From NCBI RefSeq assembly GCF_001083805.1, contig NZ_JXSK01000002.1, positions 434,001 to 498,000 of the forward strand: 64,000 nt of DNA, written 5' to 3'. A program made the translations under genes and the position numbers. The DNA is from Photorhabdus luminescens subsp. luminescens (GTDB lineage Bacteria; Pseudomonadota; Gammaproteobacteria; Enterobacterales; Enterobacteriaceae). Shown here one piece after another: positions 11,467 to 21,698 of this stretch. The notes under the pieces were generated by a model that ran no database searches, was not told the DNA's origin, and saw only the letters and a program-made list of their open reading frames with translations. Numbering within the stretch: the stretch's first letter is position 1; every line of letters begins with the position of its first letter.

Positions 11467-11745
11467 ATGCCAAAGAAAAATGCAATATCAGAAAGTACAA
11501 ACAGTACGCCAGAAACTGCACCGTCAATGACATTTGAAAGCTCATTAAAAGAACTGGAACAAATCGTCGCCCGGCTGGAATCAGGTGAACTGGCGCTGGA
11601 AGAAGCCCTAAGCGAGTTTGAGCGTGGTATTCAATTAGCCCGCCAAGGACAACAGACTTTACAACAAGCAGAACAGCGAGTGCAAATTCTGCTTAACGAT
11701 GACCCCCAATCTCCACTGAGTCACTTCTCCCCGGATACTGAATAA
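11467..11745 (+). CDS. xseB: Exodeoxyribonuclease VII small subunit
   Basis: Small subunit of exonuclease VII, degrading single-stranded DNA with XseA (not in the window). 92 residues against about 80 in E. coli; the extra residues are a Ser/Thr-rich insertion after the conserved MPKKN. The family core [15 protein letters not shown] through [15 protein letters not shown] is intact. Starts the xseB-ispA-dxs operon, with only four bases before ispA. Confidence 0.96.
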   Translation: MPKKNAISESTNSTPETAPSMTFESSLKELEQIVARLESGELALEEALSEFERGIQLARQGQQTLQQAEQRVQILLNDDPQSPLSHFSPDTE

Positions 11746-11749
11746 GCCT

Positions 11750-12667
11750 ATGTCTGAACAAAATTCAACCCAATTTAAAGAGCAGCTTAAAATCTGTCAA
11801 CAACGAGTCAATAACGTTCTGATAAGCACACTATCTTCACTGGCATTTGCAGACAGCCCACTAGTTCACGCGATGCAACATGGTACTTTACTTGGTGGTA
11901 AACGCCTGCGCCCATTTTTGGTCTATACAGTCGGTGAAATGTTTGGATTATCCGCAGATAATCTGGATGCGCCAGCAGCGGCCGTTGAATGTATTCACGC
12001 CTATTCATTAATCCATGACGACCTACCTGCGATGGATAACGATGATTTACGCCGTGGACAACCGACCTGCCACATAAAATTTGGTGAAGCTCACGCAATT
12101 CTGGCGGGAGATGCATTACAAGCTCTGGCGTTTGAAATCCTATCTAAAAGAGAAATGCCGGATGTTACAACAACAGATCGCCTCGCAATGCTTGCTGAAT
12201 TGGCAACAGCCAGTGGTATAGCCGGTATGTGCGGCGGCCAAGCCCTGGACTTGGCCGCGGAAGGCAAACACATTGATCTCCATATGCTGGAGCAAATTCA
12301 TCGCCATAAAACGGGGGCGCTTATTCGTTCCGCCGTCAGAATGGGTGCATATGGCGCAGGTCAAAGTGGACATGATGCCCTGCCTGAATTGGATCAATAT
12401 GCCCAAGCGATTGGTCTCGCATTCCAAGTTCATGACGATATTCTTGATGTCATTGGCGATACCGAAATGATAGGAAAACGCCAAGGCAGCGACCAACAGT
12501 TAAGAAAAAGCACTTACCCCGCATTATTGGGGTTAGAACAAGCACAAAAAAAAGCATACGAGCTGTATCAAGAAGCCTTAAAAGCCTTGAGCAAACTGGA
12601 AGATAAATCCTATAACACAACAATGCTGTGCGCACTTGCCAGCTTTATTATTGAACGTAACAATTAA
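11750..12667 (+). CDS. ispA: Farnesyl diphosphate synthase
   Basis: Geranyl/farnesyl diphosphate synthase condensing IPP with DMAPP and GPP; feeds quinones, undecaprenyl phosphate and heme O (see cyoE). 305 residues. First Asp-rich motif DDLPAMDNDD near 89-98 and second motif DDILD near 230, with GGKRLRP near 47. Second gene of xseB-ispA-dxs. Confidence 0.97.
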   Translation: MSEQNSTQFKEQLKICQQRVNNVLISTLSSLAFADSPLVHAMQHGTLLGGKRLRPFLVYTVGEMFGLSADNLDAPAAAVECIHAYSLIHDDLPAMDNDDLRRGQPTCHIKFGEAHAILAGDALQALAFEILSKREMPDVTTTDRLAMLAELATASGIAGMCGGQALDLAAEGKHIDLHMLEQIHRHKTGALIRSAVRMGAYGAGQSGHDALPELDQYAQAIGLAFQVHDDILDVIGDTEMIGKRQGSDQQLRKSTYPALLGLEQAQKKAYELYQEALKALSKLEDKSYNTTMLCALASFIIERNN

Positions 12668-12731
12668 GGTCTGCCGGTAAACTCACCCACTGGCAGCGCT
12701 ATTTAAATAAACACTTCTTAACGAGCATCAA

Positions 12732-14597
12732 ATGAGCATTGATATAGCCAAATACCCCACATTGGCATTAGCGGAAAATCCTGAAGAACTTCGTATGTTG
12801 CCAAAAGAGAGCCTGCCGAAGTTATGTGATGAACTTCGGCAATTCTTGCTAAACAGTGTCAGCCGCTCTAGTGGTCATTTCGCCTCCGGTCTTGGTACCG
12901 TTGAGCTGACTGTGGCGTTGCATTATGTCTACAAAACTCCTTTTGATAAATTGGTATGGGATGTCGGCCATCAAGCTTACCCCCACAAAATCCTGACAGG
13001 ACGCCGAGATCGTATTAATACGATTCGTCAAAAAAATGGGCTTCACCCTTTCCCGTGGAGAGATGAAAGTGAATACGACACCTTATGTGTTGGTCACTCA
13101 TCAACCTCTATTAGTGCGGGCTTAGGTATGGCAATTGCCGCTCAACGCGAAGGCAAAGGCCGCCGCACAGTTTGTGTTATCGGTGATGGCGCAATAACAG
13201 CAGGTATGGCTTTTGAAGCAATGAACCATGCCGGGGATATCGACCCGGATATGCTGGTCATTCTTAATGACAACGAAATGTCTATCTCAGAGAATGTTGG
13301 AGCGTTAAATAACCATCTGGCTCAACTTCTATCCGGTAAACTCTACACCACATTGCGGGAAGGCGGGAAAAAAGTCTTTTCCAACCTGCCGCCGATTAAA
13401 GAACTACTGAAAAAAACAGAAGAACATATCAAAGGCATGGTTGTTCCTGGCACTCTGTTTGAAGAATTGGGCTTTAATTACATTGGCCCCATTGACGGAC
13501 ATGATGTACTGACATTGACCCAAACGCTGAAAAATATGCGTGAGTTGAAAGGGCCACAGCTACTGCACATCATGACCAAAAAGGGCCGTGGCTATGCACC
13601 CGCCGAAAAAGATCCTATCAGTTGGCATGCGGTACCTAAATTTGATCCGACCACTGGCGCATTACCTAAAAGCTCCGATAACCGCCCTACTTTCTCCAAA
13701 ATCTTTGGAGACTGGTTATGCGAAGAGGCCGCTATCGACAAAAAACTGATGGCAATCACACCCGCCATGCGTGAAGGCTCTGGTATGGTGCGTTTTTCCC
13801 GCGAATATCCTGATCAATACTTTGATGTCGCTATTGCGGAACAACACGCCGTGACTTTTGCCGCAGGTTTGGCCATTGGTGGTTACAAGCCGATTGTCGC
13901 CATCTATTCGACATTCCTCCAACGTGCTTATGACCAGGTTATTCATGATGTCGCCATTCAGAATCTGCCTGTTTTATTTGCAATAGATCGCGGCGGTATC
14001 GTGGGTGCTGATGGTCAGACACATCAAGGCGCTTTTGATCTCTCATTCCTCCGTTGCATCCCCAACATGGTCATTATGGCGCCCAGTGATGAGAACGAAT
14101 GCCGCCAGATGCTACACACTGGCTATCATTATCAGCAAGGTCCAGTAGCCGTGCGCTATCCACGAGGAACCGGAACGGGTGCGGAACGCCAACCATTTGA
14201 ACAATTACCAATTGGTAAAGGCGTTATTCGCCGTCAGGGTAAGAAAGTTGCGATCCTGAACTTTGGTACCCTATTACCTGATGCAATGACAGCAGCAGAA
14301 TCACTAGATGCGACTGTTGTTGATATGCGCTTCATTAAACCACTGGATAAAGAATTGGTATTAGACATGGCCGATAACCATGATTTATTGGTCACGTTGG
14401 AAGAAAATGCCATTATGGGCGGCGCTGGAAGTGGCGTTAATGAACTATTAATGCAGGAAGGCCGTCTTGTGCAGATTCTGAATATTGGCTTGCCTGACCA
14501 GTTTATACCACAAGGTAGCCAGGAAGAAATCAGAGCGGATTTAGGACTTGATGCCGCAGGTATTCAAAATAGCATCAATAAAAGGCTATTTTCCTGA
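12732..14597 (+). CDS. dxs: 1-deoxy-D-xylulose-5-phosphate synthase
   Basis: First enzyme of the MEP isoprenoid pathway, joining pyruvate and glyceraldehyde 3-phosphate with thiamine diphosphate. 621 residues, one more than E. coli. Thiamine-binding [15 protein letters not shown] motif near 152, catalytic His in the N-terminal HFASGLG region, and the transketolase C-terminal half with [11 protein letters not shown]. Directly followed by a tandem repeat array, with no intact terminator visible. Confidence 0.98.
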   Translation: MSIDIAKYPTLALAENPEELRMLPKESLPKLCDELRQFLLNSVSRSSGHFASGLGTVELTVALHYVYKTPFDKLVWDVGHQAYPHKILTGRRDRINTIRQKNGLHPFPWRDESEYDTLCVGHSSTSISAGLGMAIAAQREGKGRRTVCVIGDGAITAGMAFEAMNHAGDIDPDMLVILNDNEMSISENVGALNNHLAQLLSGKLYTTLREGGKKVFSNLPPIKELLKKTEEHIKGMVVPGTLFEELGFNYIGPIDGHDVLTLTQTLKNMRELKGPQLLHIMTKKGRGYAPAEKDPISWHAVPKFDPTTGALPKSSDNRPTFSKIFGDWLCEEAAIDKKLMAITPAMREGSGMVRFSREYPDQYFDVAIAEQHAVTFAAGLAIGGYKPIVAIYSTFLQRAYDQVIHDVAIQNLPVLFAIDRGGIVGADGQTHQGAFDLSFLRCIPNMVIMAPSDENECRQMLHTGYHYQQGPVAVRYPRGTGTGAERQPFEQLPIGKGVIRRQGKKVAILNFGTLLPDAMTAAESLDATVVDMRFIKPLDKELVLDMADNHDLLVTLEENAIMGGAGSGVNELLMQEGRLVQILNIGLPDQFIPQGSQEEIRADLGLDAAGIQNSINKRLFS

Positions 14598-14620
14598 GTG
14601 TATAAGGGTAATAGGGTATT

Positions 14621-14714
14621 TATCCTATTATCCTATTATCCTATTATCCTATTATCCTATTATCCTATTATCCTATTATCCTATTATCCTATTATCCTAT
14701 TATCCTATTATCCT
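14621..14714. repeat. 8-bp tandem repeat array, TATCCTAT x 11.75
   Basis: Eleven perfect copies of the 8-mer TATCCTAT plus six bases, starting 23 bases after the dxs stop. The preceding AGGGTAATAGGGTAT is roughly complementary to the repeat and may be the remains of the dxs terminator arm from which the array grew. Such arrays are expected to change length by replication slippage. Confidence 0.97.
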
Positions 14715-14968
14715 TACTATTATATATAGCAACATAGTTAATTAACCATATAATTTATTTATTGATAAAAATAAATGTGATTTTCATGCTAATTATGAAA
14801 ATTTGGCATATTATAATTAATATCTTTGTAAATTTTATTTTCTATAATAAATAGAAATTCATCATCAAACAAATAATAACTCATTTATTTAAAAATAATA
14901 ATTACATCTGTAGGTATAATTATTGTAAATGAAACATGGATAACTCGCAAAAAATGACGAACAAGGGT
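14715..14968. other. AT-rich spacer between two tandem arrays
   Basis: About 250 very AT-rich bases with no credible gene. A short frame starting ATGGATAACTCG at 14936 codes for eleven residues before it stops at the first bases of the second array; it could be the residual start of the interrupted Abi gene but has no clear ribosome site. Confidence 0.5.
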
Positions 14969-15171
14969 TAAATAAGTAAATAAGTAAATAAGTAAATAAG
15001 TAAATAAGTAAATAAGTAAATAAGTAAATAAGTAAATAAGTAAATAAGTAAATAAGTAAATAAGTAAATAAGTAAATAAGTAAATAAGTAAATAAGTAAA
15101 TAAGTAAATAAGTAAATAAGTAAATAAGTAAATAAGTAAATAAGTAAATAAGTAAATAAGTAAATAAGTAA
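14969..15171. repeat. 8-bp tandem repeat array, TAAATAAG x 25
   Basis: Twenty-five perfect copies of the 8-mer TAAATAAG plus three bases. Read on the plus strand it has stops in all three frames, so nothing upstream can be translated through it. On the minus strand it is open in all three frames and would encode a period-8 Leu/Tyr/Thr/Phe/Ile peptide, which is a composition effect. It abuts the 5' end of the surviving Abi reading frame. Confidence 0.98.
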
Positions 15172-15811
15172 TATAGGCAAATACAACCCTCTTGCCTATT
15201 TTGATGATTCATTTATCAACCCAAAGCATCTAGTACTACGTAAAAATGGTAGAAATAGCGCAAGAAATGAATGGCTAGAAAAACACTCAAAAGAGATATC
15301 AAAAAGCCGAGAGGATTTTATCAAATGGCATGAAAGACGATATAAAGGAATACCATTTTGGGTAGTTATTGAAATTTGGGACTTTGGTCTAATGTCGAAA
15401 TATTACGCTATGCTTAAAGATAAATACAGGAATGATATTCTTGCTAGGTTAGGTATTCCGCCAGGAAATGGCCCAATATTACAGAACTGGCTAAGTGCAA
15501 TGAATGTACTTAGGAATCGATGCGCACATCACTCCCGGATTTGGAATAAAGTTAACGAACCAAAACTCAAGCCACTACCAAATCATCCTTTTTTTAATAA
15601 ATTAGGATTAACTGATGATTCCTATGAAAGAATGTACGGCATGACTGCTATATTATGGTTCTTGATTAAAGAGATCGGCCCAAGTTCAAAATGGATATCC
15701 ACTGTAGCAGATTTAATAGATAGCAAGCCAGAACTACCCGGATGCAATTTAACAGCAATGGGGCTACCTAATAATGATGGATTCCCCCGAGCATTATTTG
15801 ATATAGAGTGA
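15164..15811 (+). pseudogene. Abi_2-family (AbiD/AbiF-type) gene missing its 5' part
   Basis: The plus-strand frame is open from the edge of the repeat array to 15811 (about 215 codons) and reads as the C-terminal two thirds of an Abi_2 family protein, a group linked to phage abortive infection. The family landmarks are present: PFWVVIEIWDFGLMSKYY and the RxxxxH-type motif RNRCAHHSRIWN. The expected N-terminal 80-100 residues are absent, and the first in-frame ATG is at 15392, inside the conserved region. A 139-residue product from 15392 would lack half the domain. I call it a truncated gene; expression of a short form cannot be excluded. Confidence 0.75.
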
Positions 15812-15965
15812 TCAACCAACCAGAATAGAACTGATGATGGTGGATTACTTATTTACAATGACTCTACTGATAACAAGAACATTAGTAATAAGAAAAAAGA
15901 TCTTATTCAGATATTTCTCCCGTCAATATTTCGGTAGAAATTTTAAGTTTCGGCGGGATAACCAC

Positions 15966-16238
15966 TTACTTACCGCAGTCTTTTTCAATGTCATGAATTA
16001 AATCATCCGCATCGTTAAAACGTGCATTCATTGAGCTTCTCGCCTCATTCATAGCCTCAACAGTAACTCTGTTAGGGATTTTCTTGATCTCGAAAGGTAG
16101 CGCCTTTTCTTTGGCCACCATCGTTACAGCAATGCGTAGAAAGTCAGACATTTTAATCCCAATAGCAGCTAAAACATCGGTTGCCTCTTGCTTAATTGCA
16201 GGATCTATACGTGTGCGAACATAAGTTTCAGTACCCAT
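15966..16238 (-). CDS. RelB/DinJ-family antitoxin without partner toxin
   Basis: 90 residues, ribbon-helix-helix antitoxin of the RelB/DinJ family, resembling E. coli DinJ (VRTRIDPAIKQEATDVLAAIGIK-type start, then ALPFEIKKIPN). DinJ represses its own operon and neutralises the RNase YafQ, normally encoded just downstream. Here only about 150 bases separate it from the convergent Abi fragment, and no toxin frame exists on either side, so it appears to be an orphan. Confidence 0.8.
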   Translation of the reverse strand: MGTETYVRTRIDPAIKQEATDVLAAIGIKMSDFLRIAVTMVAKEKALPFEIKKIPNRVTVEAMNEARSSMNARFNDADDLIHDIEKDCGK

Positions 16239-16427
16239 TTAATACCTCGTACATGCTGATTTTTGTAGTACTATCGTAGTCCTAATTTTGATATTAGGCA
16301 ATCTTAGCCCAGAGAAGAAAATGCTGAAGTATAAAGCAAAAAGCAACGATATTACCTTTCAGTGGCAACCTGTTCAGGCGTTCGGGAATTACAGTAATTT
16401 CATTAGACTTTCCATCTACACCACACC

Positions 16428-16919
16428 TCAAAAAGTCAAAACCTGATAAAACGCCAATAACCAAACGATAACGAAAGAAAATACAGCGGCGATAATATCA
16501 TCCAACATAATACCTAATCCGCCATGAATATAGCGATCAAACCAGCGAATTGGCCACGGTTTCCACATATCCAGAATTCGGAACACCACAAAACCGGTCA
16601 AAACCCATTGCCAGTTAACCACCGGAATTGCCATCAATGTGATCCACATACCGATAAATTCATCCCAGACAATACTACCGTGGTCATGAACCTTCATATC
16701 ATCAGAAGTACGCTGACAAATCATTATGCCGAAAAACATCCCGACAATAATAACCAACCAACAAATCCATTCGGGAAACTGAATCAACAATAACCAGAAT
16801 GGAATAGCCGCCGCCGATCCCATTGTCCCCGGCACAACCGGCGACAACCCACTGCCAAAACCTGTCGCTAATAGATGCCAGGGATTACTCATCCGTAAAC
16901 GACGCTTTGCCTTATCCAT
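16428..16919 (-). CDS. pgpA: Phosphatidylglycerophosphatase A
   Basis: Dephosphorylates phosphatidylglycerol phosphate in the inner membrane. 163 residues with several membrane helices and the conserved motifs [10 protein letters not shown] near the N-terminus, [11 protein letters not shown] in the middle and [14 protein letters not shown] near the end. Its start overlaps the thiL stop by eight bases. Last gene of the nrdR-ribD-ribE-nusB-thiL-pgpA group; the next gene in E. coli (yajO) is missing and the accessory insertion lies there instead. Confidence 0.95.
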   Translation of the reverse strand: MDKAKRRLRMSNPWHLLATGFGSGLSPVVPGTMGSAAAIPFWLLLIQFPEWICWLVIIVGMFFGIMICQRTSDDMKVHDHGSIVWDEFIGMWITLMAIPVVNWQWVLTGFVVFRILDMWKPWPIRWFDRYIHGGLGIMLDDIIAAVFSFVIVWLLAFYQVLTF

Positions 16920-17901
16920 GTGCTTCCTCGGTAATAAAGTGATCGAACCCTTTCAGATCTAATTTAATCTCTTTATTATTGCTGTAGTAACGAACTCCCT
17001 CCGATTCCGCCATAATCTGTCCAACACAGCTAAAACCAGCACCGGTATGCGCCAACGCAATTTCCAACGCACCGCGATTCCTCTCCGGGACGGTAAAACA
17101 TAATTCATAGTCTTCCCCACCACTCAAAGCCCACATCAAAGCTTGTTGTGGTTCAACATATTGTTTCATCGCATCAGAGTAAGGAATTGCATCCAGATTT
17201 ATTCTGGCTCCACATCGGCTGGCTTTCAGAATGTGACCCAAATCGGAAATCAAACCATCAGACAAATCAATAGCTGATGTCGCCAAGCCACGTAGTGCTT
17301 GCCCTTGCAAAATACGAGGTTGTGGCCTGAGATGGCGCTGAACCAACCAGTTGCGAGATACCGGATCAGAAATTTGCAGACGGTTTTGTAACAGGGCCAA
17401 ACCCGCCGCACTATCACCCAATGATCCACTCACATAAATCCAATCGCCATTTTTTGCGCCAGTACGCAGTAACGCCCTGCCTACGGGAACCAAACCATGA
17501 ATCGTCAACGTCAGACTCATCGGACCGCGGGTAGTGTCACCACCAATAAGCTGCATACCGTAATAACGCAATTGCTCAAACAAACTGTCACTGAAACTAC
17601 TCAGCCAGCGTTCATCCACTTCTGGTAATGTTAACGCCAATGAAAGCCAGGCAGGATCAGCGCCGACCGCAGCCAGATCACTAAGATTCACAGCGAGAGA
17701 TTTGTAAGCTAAATCTTCAGGGGAGATATCAGGTAAAAAATGAATGCCTGAAACTAAGGTATCCGTACTAACCGCCAATTGTTGTTTATCGGCCAACGTC
17801 ATCAGTGCACAGTCATCGCCAATACCTAAATTTACATCACGCCGGTTAGTCTCCTGGCGATCAAAATAACGTGCAATGAGGTCAAATTCGCCACATGCCA
17901 T
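16912..17901 (-). CDS. thiL: Thiamine-monophosphate kinase
   Basis: Phosphorylates thiamine monophosphate to thiamine diphosphate. 329 residues; start at [13 protein letters not shown] by homology with E. coli ThiL (325). Mg/ATP-binding motif GIGDDCA near 26-32, plus [11 protein letters not shown] and [10 protein letters not shown] 12-residue longer frame extends into the nusB intergenic hairpin and is not favoured. Confidence 0.96.
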   Translation of the reverse strand: MACGEFDLIARYFDRQETNRRDVNLGIGDDCALMTLADKQQLAVSTDTLVSGIHFLPDISPEDLAYKSLAVNLSDLAAVGADPAWLSLALTLPEVDERWLSSFSDSLFEQLRYYGMQLIGGDTTRGPMSLTLTIHGLVPVGRALLRTGAKNGDWIYVSGSLGDSAAGLALLQNRLQISDPVSRNWLVQRHLRPQPRILQGQALRGLATSAIDLSDGLISDLGHILKASRCGARINLDAIPYSDAMKQYVEPQQALMWALSGGEDYELCFTVPERNRGALEIALAHTGAGFSCVGQIMAESEGVRYYSNNKEIKLDLKGFDHFITEEAHG

Positions 17902-17936
17902 AATAAAATCCCAAAAATTACAGATGATCATGAACA

Positions 17937-17958
17937 TAAGGCCGGTATCCCGGCCTTA
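17937..17958 (-). promoter_or_regulatory. GC-rich hairpin between nusB and thiL
   Basis: Perfect 9-bp stem TAAGGCCGG / CCGGCCTTA with a 4-base loop in the 99-base gap between nusB and thiL. No T tract follows on the minus strand, so it is more likely a processing or partial attenuation element than a full terminator. Confidence 0.5.
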
Positions 17959-18000
17959 CAAATCATCGTCTACGGTGGGAAAAACCCGACAAGCAGTAGC

Positions 18001-18417
18001 TTATCTTTTTCTGCGTACTGCCGGACCAGATTTATCCAATACTCCGTTCACGAATTTGTGACTATCTTCAGCACCGAAGACTTTTGCCAATTCGATAGCT
18101 TCGTTAATAGCCACTTTATAAGGGACATCATCACGATAACTTAGTTCAAACATAGCAACACGTAAAATGGCTTTTTCTACCTGACCTAACTCTTCGAGCT
18201 GACGGGAAAGATAAGGAGCCATCAAAGCATCCAGCCTAACTGCATTCACAGCTACTCCTGACAGCAATTCACGAAAATAGGTTACGTCAACGCCAGTGAC
18301 GTCCTGCTCCGACAGAAACTGTAATTCAACATCAGCAATGCTATTGCCAGATAATTGCCATGAATATATAGCCTGAACAGCGCACTCACGAGCACGACGA
18401 CGAGCAGCAGGTTTCAC
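18001..18417 (-). CDS. nusB: Transcription antitermination factor NusB
   Basis: 138 residues (E. coli 139). All-helical RNA-binding protein that with NusE (S10) binds boxA of rRNA leaders and prevents termination. Start [21 protein letters not shown] is conserved. Lies 26 bases after ribE, as in most gammaproteobacteria. Confidence 0.97.
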   Translation of the reverse strand: MKPAARRRARECAVQAIYSWQLSGNSIADVELQFLSEQDVTGVDVTYFRELLSGVAVNAVRLDALMAPYLSRQLEELGQVEKAILRVAMFELSYRDDVPYKVAINEAIELAKVFGAEDSHKFVNGVLDKSGPAVRRKR

Positions 18418-18443
18418 AAGATTCCCCTTAATTAAAACTAAAA

Positions 18444-18914
18444 TCAGCCTTTAATGGCATTAATTACATTGACCATTTCCAGTGCGGTTAATGCAGCTTC
18501 TGCACCTTTATTACCCGCTTTGGTTCCAGCGCGCTCAATCGCCTGTTCAATGCTTTCTGTAGTCAGAACACCAAATGCCACTGGGATTTCACTGGACATC
18601 GCCACATTAGACAGACCAGAACTACATTCACCAGCAACGTACTCAAAATGAGCGGTACCACCACGGATAACTGTACCTAGCGCGACAACGGCGTCATATT
18701 TACGGGTTTCGACCAATGTCTTCACTGTCAATGGTAACTCGTAAGCACCAGGAACCCAGACAACAGTGATATTCTCTGAGGCAACCTGACCGATACGTTC
18801 AAGCGCATCTATCGCGCCTCCTAACAGACTGTCATTAATGAAGTTGTTAAAACGTGCAATGGCAATCGCCACACGAGCTTGTGGAGCTGCAACAACACCT
18901 TTGATTACGTTCAT
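18444..18914 (-). CDS. ribE: 6,7-dimethyl-8-ribityllumazine synthase
   Basis: Lumazine synthase (ribE in E. coli, ribH elsewhere), 156 residues as in E. coli; penultimate step of riboflavin synthesis. Conserved N-terminal [20 protein letters not shown], substrate loop VPGAYELP and the catalytic His region [14 protein letters not shown] are all visible. Confidence 0.97.
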   Translation of the reverse strand: MNVIKGVVAAPQARVAIAIARFNNFINDSLLGGAIDALERIGQVASENITVVWVPGAYELPLTVKTLVETRKYDAVVALGTVIRGGTAHFEYVAGECSSGLSNVAMSSEIPVAFGVLTTESIEQAIERAGTKAGNKGAEAALTALEMVNVINAIKG

Positions 18915-19040
18915 AGCCTTCCTTCTATCTGTTCATATCCGCAGGGGGGCGGATTCTATCATATTCTTTCGTTAGCCGCGCCTGCGGATTTAGCAACAGA
19001 GCATAAAAATAAGCAAACTAACTCATACTCACCTATTCAG

Positions 19041-20150
19041 TCAGTATACAGGCCGCAAGCGTAGACGAAGATCAGGTCCAACTTGCTGAACATCAAAAAT
19101 GTCAAATTCCGGCGCCTCTGCCAGATTTTTGAGTTCAGGAATAGTAAACAATCCACAAGCCGTATCACCTAACACTTTTGGCGCAACGTAAAGAACCAGT
19201 TCATCCACCAACCCTAAAGTTAGCAATGCCCCCGCCAGCAATGCCCCGCACTCAGTCCAGACCGTATTAATCTGGCGCTTCCCCAATTGCATCATCAATG
19301 ACACTAAATCTACTCCAGCACCATGAGCAGGTAACAGTATCTGTTCCACATTTTCAGATAATCCATATTCATCTGCTTTAGTGCGAGCCAGCCAACAATA
19401 ACCGGGCTGTTGTATTACCTGATGCTGAGGACCAACACGATTCTGACTGTCAACAATAACACGCACCGGTTGACAAAGATTTTCCTCGGGATAAACCGCC
19501 TGAGTTTCCGTATCCAATTCATTCCAACGAACCGTCAAGTGAGGATCATCAGTCAGAACAGTGCTACTGGAACTCAGAATCGCGCTACATTGAGCACGAA
19601 ATTTTTGCACATCATAGCGAGCTTGAGGTGATGTAATCCATTTACTTTCGCCAGAAATCAACGCCGTTCGCCCGTCAAGAGAAGAAGCCATCTTCAACTG
19701 AACATACGGGAACCCAGTACGCATCCGCTTCAAAAATCCCCGGTTGAGAGATTCAGCTTCCTCCATCATCAGCCCATGTTCTACTGCAATACCAGCCTGT
19801 TGCAGCTTATAAAGCCCTCTTCCTGCTACCTGTGGATTAGGATCTTGCATCGCCGCAACCACTCGGCTAACGCCAGCCGCAATCAACGCATCGGCACAAG
19901 GCGGTGTTTTACCGTGATGACTGCATGGCTCAAGCGTAACATAAACAGTTGCGCCTTTAGCTTTATCTCCGGCCATCCGTAAAGCGTGAACCTCCGCATG
20001 TGGCTCGCCAGAACGTAAATGAAAACCTTCCCCAACAATCTGTCCATCACGCACAATCACACAACCGACGTTAGGATTAGGTGACGTGGTAAAACGCCCT
20101 TGACGTGCCAATTCCAAGGCGTACGCCATATATTTTTTATCGTTATTCAT
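19041..20150 (-). CDS. ribD: Bifunctional riboflavin deaminase/reductase RibD
   Basis: 369 residues (E. coli 367). N-terminal deaminase domain with zinc motif HAEVHAL and PCSHHGKTPPC (residues about 49-90), then a C-terminal pyrimidine reductase of the DHFR-like fold (about 146-369). Start MNNDKKYMAYALELA lies four bases after the nrdR stop; a longer frame runs into nrdR. Confidence 0.97.
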   Translation of the reverse strand: MNNDKKYMAYALELARQGRFTTSPNPNVGCVIVRDGQIVGEGFHLRSGEPHAEVHALRMAGDKAKGATVYVTLEPCSHHGKTPPCADALIAAGVSRVVAAMQDPNPQVAGRGLYKLQQAGIAVEHGLMMEEAESLNRGFLKRMRTGFPYVQLKMASSLDGRTALISGESKWITSPQARYDVQKFRAQCSAILSSSSTVLTDDPHLTVRWNELDTETQAVYPEENLCQPVRVIVDSQNRVGPQHQVIQQPGYCWLARTKADEYGLSENVEQILLPAHGAGVDLVSLMMQLGKRQINTVWTECGALLAGALLTLGLVDELVLYVAPKVLGDTACGLFTIPELKNLAEAPEFDIFDVQQVGPDLRLRLRPVY

Positions 20151-20154
20151 CGAC

Positions 20155-20604
20155 TTAACCTTGCAATTTAGCAATCTCTTCGCCAAATTCACGAATATCT
20201 TCAAAGCTGCGATAGACAGAAGCAAAACGGATATAGGCGACTTTATCCAATTTCTTCAATTCATCCATGACCAGATTACCAATCATTTTGGATGGAACTT
20301 CCCGCTCACCGGTAGCACGTAACTGAGATTTAATATAGCTAATCGCCATCTCTACATCATCAGAACTGACCGGGCGCTTCTCCAGTGCTTTTTGCATACC
20401 ACGGCGCAATTTCTCTTCATCGAACGGCTCTCGGATATCGTCACTTTTTATTACTCTAGGCATAACCAGCTCAGCCATTTCAAAAGTGGTAAATCGTTCA
20501 TGACACTCAAGACACTGGCGCCGCCGGCGCACCTGCGAGCCATCCCCTACCAAACGAGAATCGATCACTTTGGTATCAACAGCAGCACAAAATGGGCAAT
20601 GCAT
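20155..20604 (-). CDS. nrdR: Ribonucleotide reductase repressor NrdR
   Basis: 149 residues as in E. coli. Zinc ribbon with CPFC and CLEC pairs near the N-terminus, followed by an ATP-cone domain (about 49-139) that senses ATP/dATP; represses nrd operons. Heads the nrdR-ribD-ribE-nusB-thiL-pgpA cluster. Confidence 0.97.
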   Translation of the reverse strand: MHCPFCAAVDTKVIDSRLVGDGSQVRRRRQCLECHERFTTFEMAELVMPRVIKSDDIREPFDEEKLRRGMQKALEKRPVSSDDVEMAISYIKSQLRATGEREVPSKMIGNLVMDELKKLDKVAYIRFASVYRSFEDIREFGEEIAKLQG

Positions 20605-20658
20605 ATCGTTTCCTGATGGTTAATCCAAACTAAATTTACAGTTTATCCTTAATCTGAA

Positions 20659-20697
20659 TAAAAAACACCCTGTCAGCCGGATACTCACAGGGTGTTT
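20659..20697 (-). terminator. Terminator after secF
   Basis: 11-bp perfect stem AAACACCCTGT / ACAGGGTGTTT with a 13-base loop; on the minus strand the stem runs into a T tract. It separates yajC-secD-secF from the nrdR group. Confidence 0.85.
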
Positions 20698-20719
20698 GAA
20701 CAGCATCAAGGTCGAATAA

Positions 20720-21688
20720 TTAAGGCAATAAAGATGGCTGATCAGCCCCTTCCTTCTCAACCTTTTGTTGGATCATGTGTTCACGCTTCATACCCAGTTT
20801 CAACGCTAAAGCGGAAGCAACGTAGATAGAAGATATCGTACCGATAGAAACACCGATTAACATCGCCAGTGAGAAACCTTTCAACATTGCGCCACCGAAA
20901 ATATATAACATCAGCACCACCAGTAAGGTAGTCGCGGATGTCATGATGGTGCGGCTCAATGTTTGCGTCAGAGAGACATTCATAATTTCATACGACGTAC
21001 CACGACGGATCTTACGGAAGTTCTCACGGATACGGTCAGAAACCACGATACTGTCATTCAATGAGTAACCGATAACCGACATCAGCGATGCCACAATTGT
21101 CAAGTCAATCTCGATATGGAACAGTGACAGAACCCCTAGCGTGATGATGACGTCATGGGCAAGGGCGAGAACCGCACCCAATGCTAAACGCCATTCAAAA
21201 CGGAATCCAACATAAATCAAGATACAAATAAGCGCCGCCAGTAACGCCATTGCTCCATCTTGGGCGAGCTCAGCACCAACACTCGGCCCAACAATTTCAA
21301 CACGAGTAACACTCGCATCTTTATCAATGGTGTCATTAATGACCTTAATAACCTTTTTACCCAGCTCCTCGTTAGCCGCCCCCGTAACCGGTGGCATACG
21401 CACCATCACATCACGGCTACTACCGAAATTTTGCAACAACGGATCTTCAAAACCCGCTTTTGCCAGGTTATCACGCATCTTATCCAGATCAGCAGATTGA
21501 CTGAGCTTGATTTCGATTACCGTACCACCGGTAAAATCGAGTCCCCAGTTAAACCCGCGAGTTGCCATCACAAAAACAGAAGCTACCAACAGCAGCAACG
21601 AAATTCCGAAAGCAACGTTGTCCCAGCGCATAAAATCATAGACTTTACGACCGTAGTTCAATTGTTCAACAGTATAATCCTGTGCCAC
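20720..21688 (-). CDS. secF: Protein translocase subunit SecF
   Basis: 322 residues (E. coli 323), six membrane helices and a periplasmic loop. With SecD it uses the proton gradient to help pull preproteins through SecYEG. Signature [12 protein letters not shown] near the N-terminus and the conserved [19 protein letters not shown] segment are present. Ten bases after secD. Confidence 0.97.
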   Translation of the reverse strand: MAQDYTVEQLNYGRKVYDFMRWDNVAFGISLLLLVASVFVMATRGFNWGLDFTGGTVIEIKLSQSADLDKMRDNLAKAGFEDPLLQNFGSSRDVMVRMPPVTGAANEELGKKVIKVINDTIDKDASVTRVEIVGPSVGAELAQDGAMALLAALICILIYVGFRFEWRLALGAVLALAHDVIITLGVLSLFHIEIDLTIVASLMSVIGYSLNDSIVVSDRIRENFRKIRRGTSYEIMNVSLTQTLSRTIMTSATTLLVVLMLYIFGGAMLKGFSLAMLIGVSIGTISSIYVASALALKLGMKREHMIQQKVEKEGADQPSLLP

Positions 21689-21698
21689 AACGTGCTCC

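Noticed and set aside
14621-15171. CRISPR array
   Set aside because: The units are 8 bases, contiguous and without spacers; no cas genes are nearby.
14889-15212. A 107-residue minus-strand reading frame through the TAAATAAG array
   Set aside because: It is only the stop-free translation of an 8-base repeat, open in all three frames, with no ribosome site or protein family pattern.
16321-16446. Possible 41-residue plus-strand gene overlapping the 3' end of pgpA
   Set aside because: Weak ribosome site, no recognisable family and overlap with pgpA.
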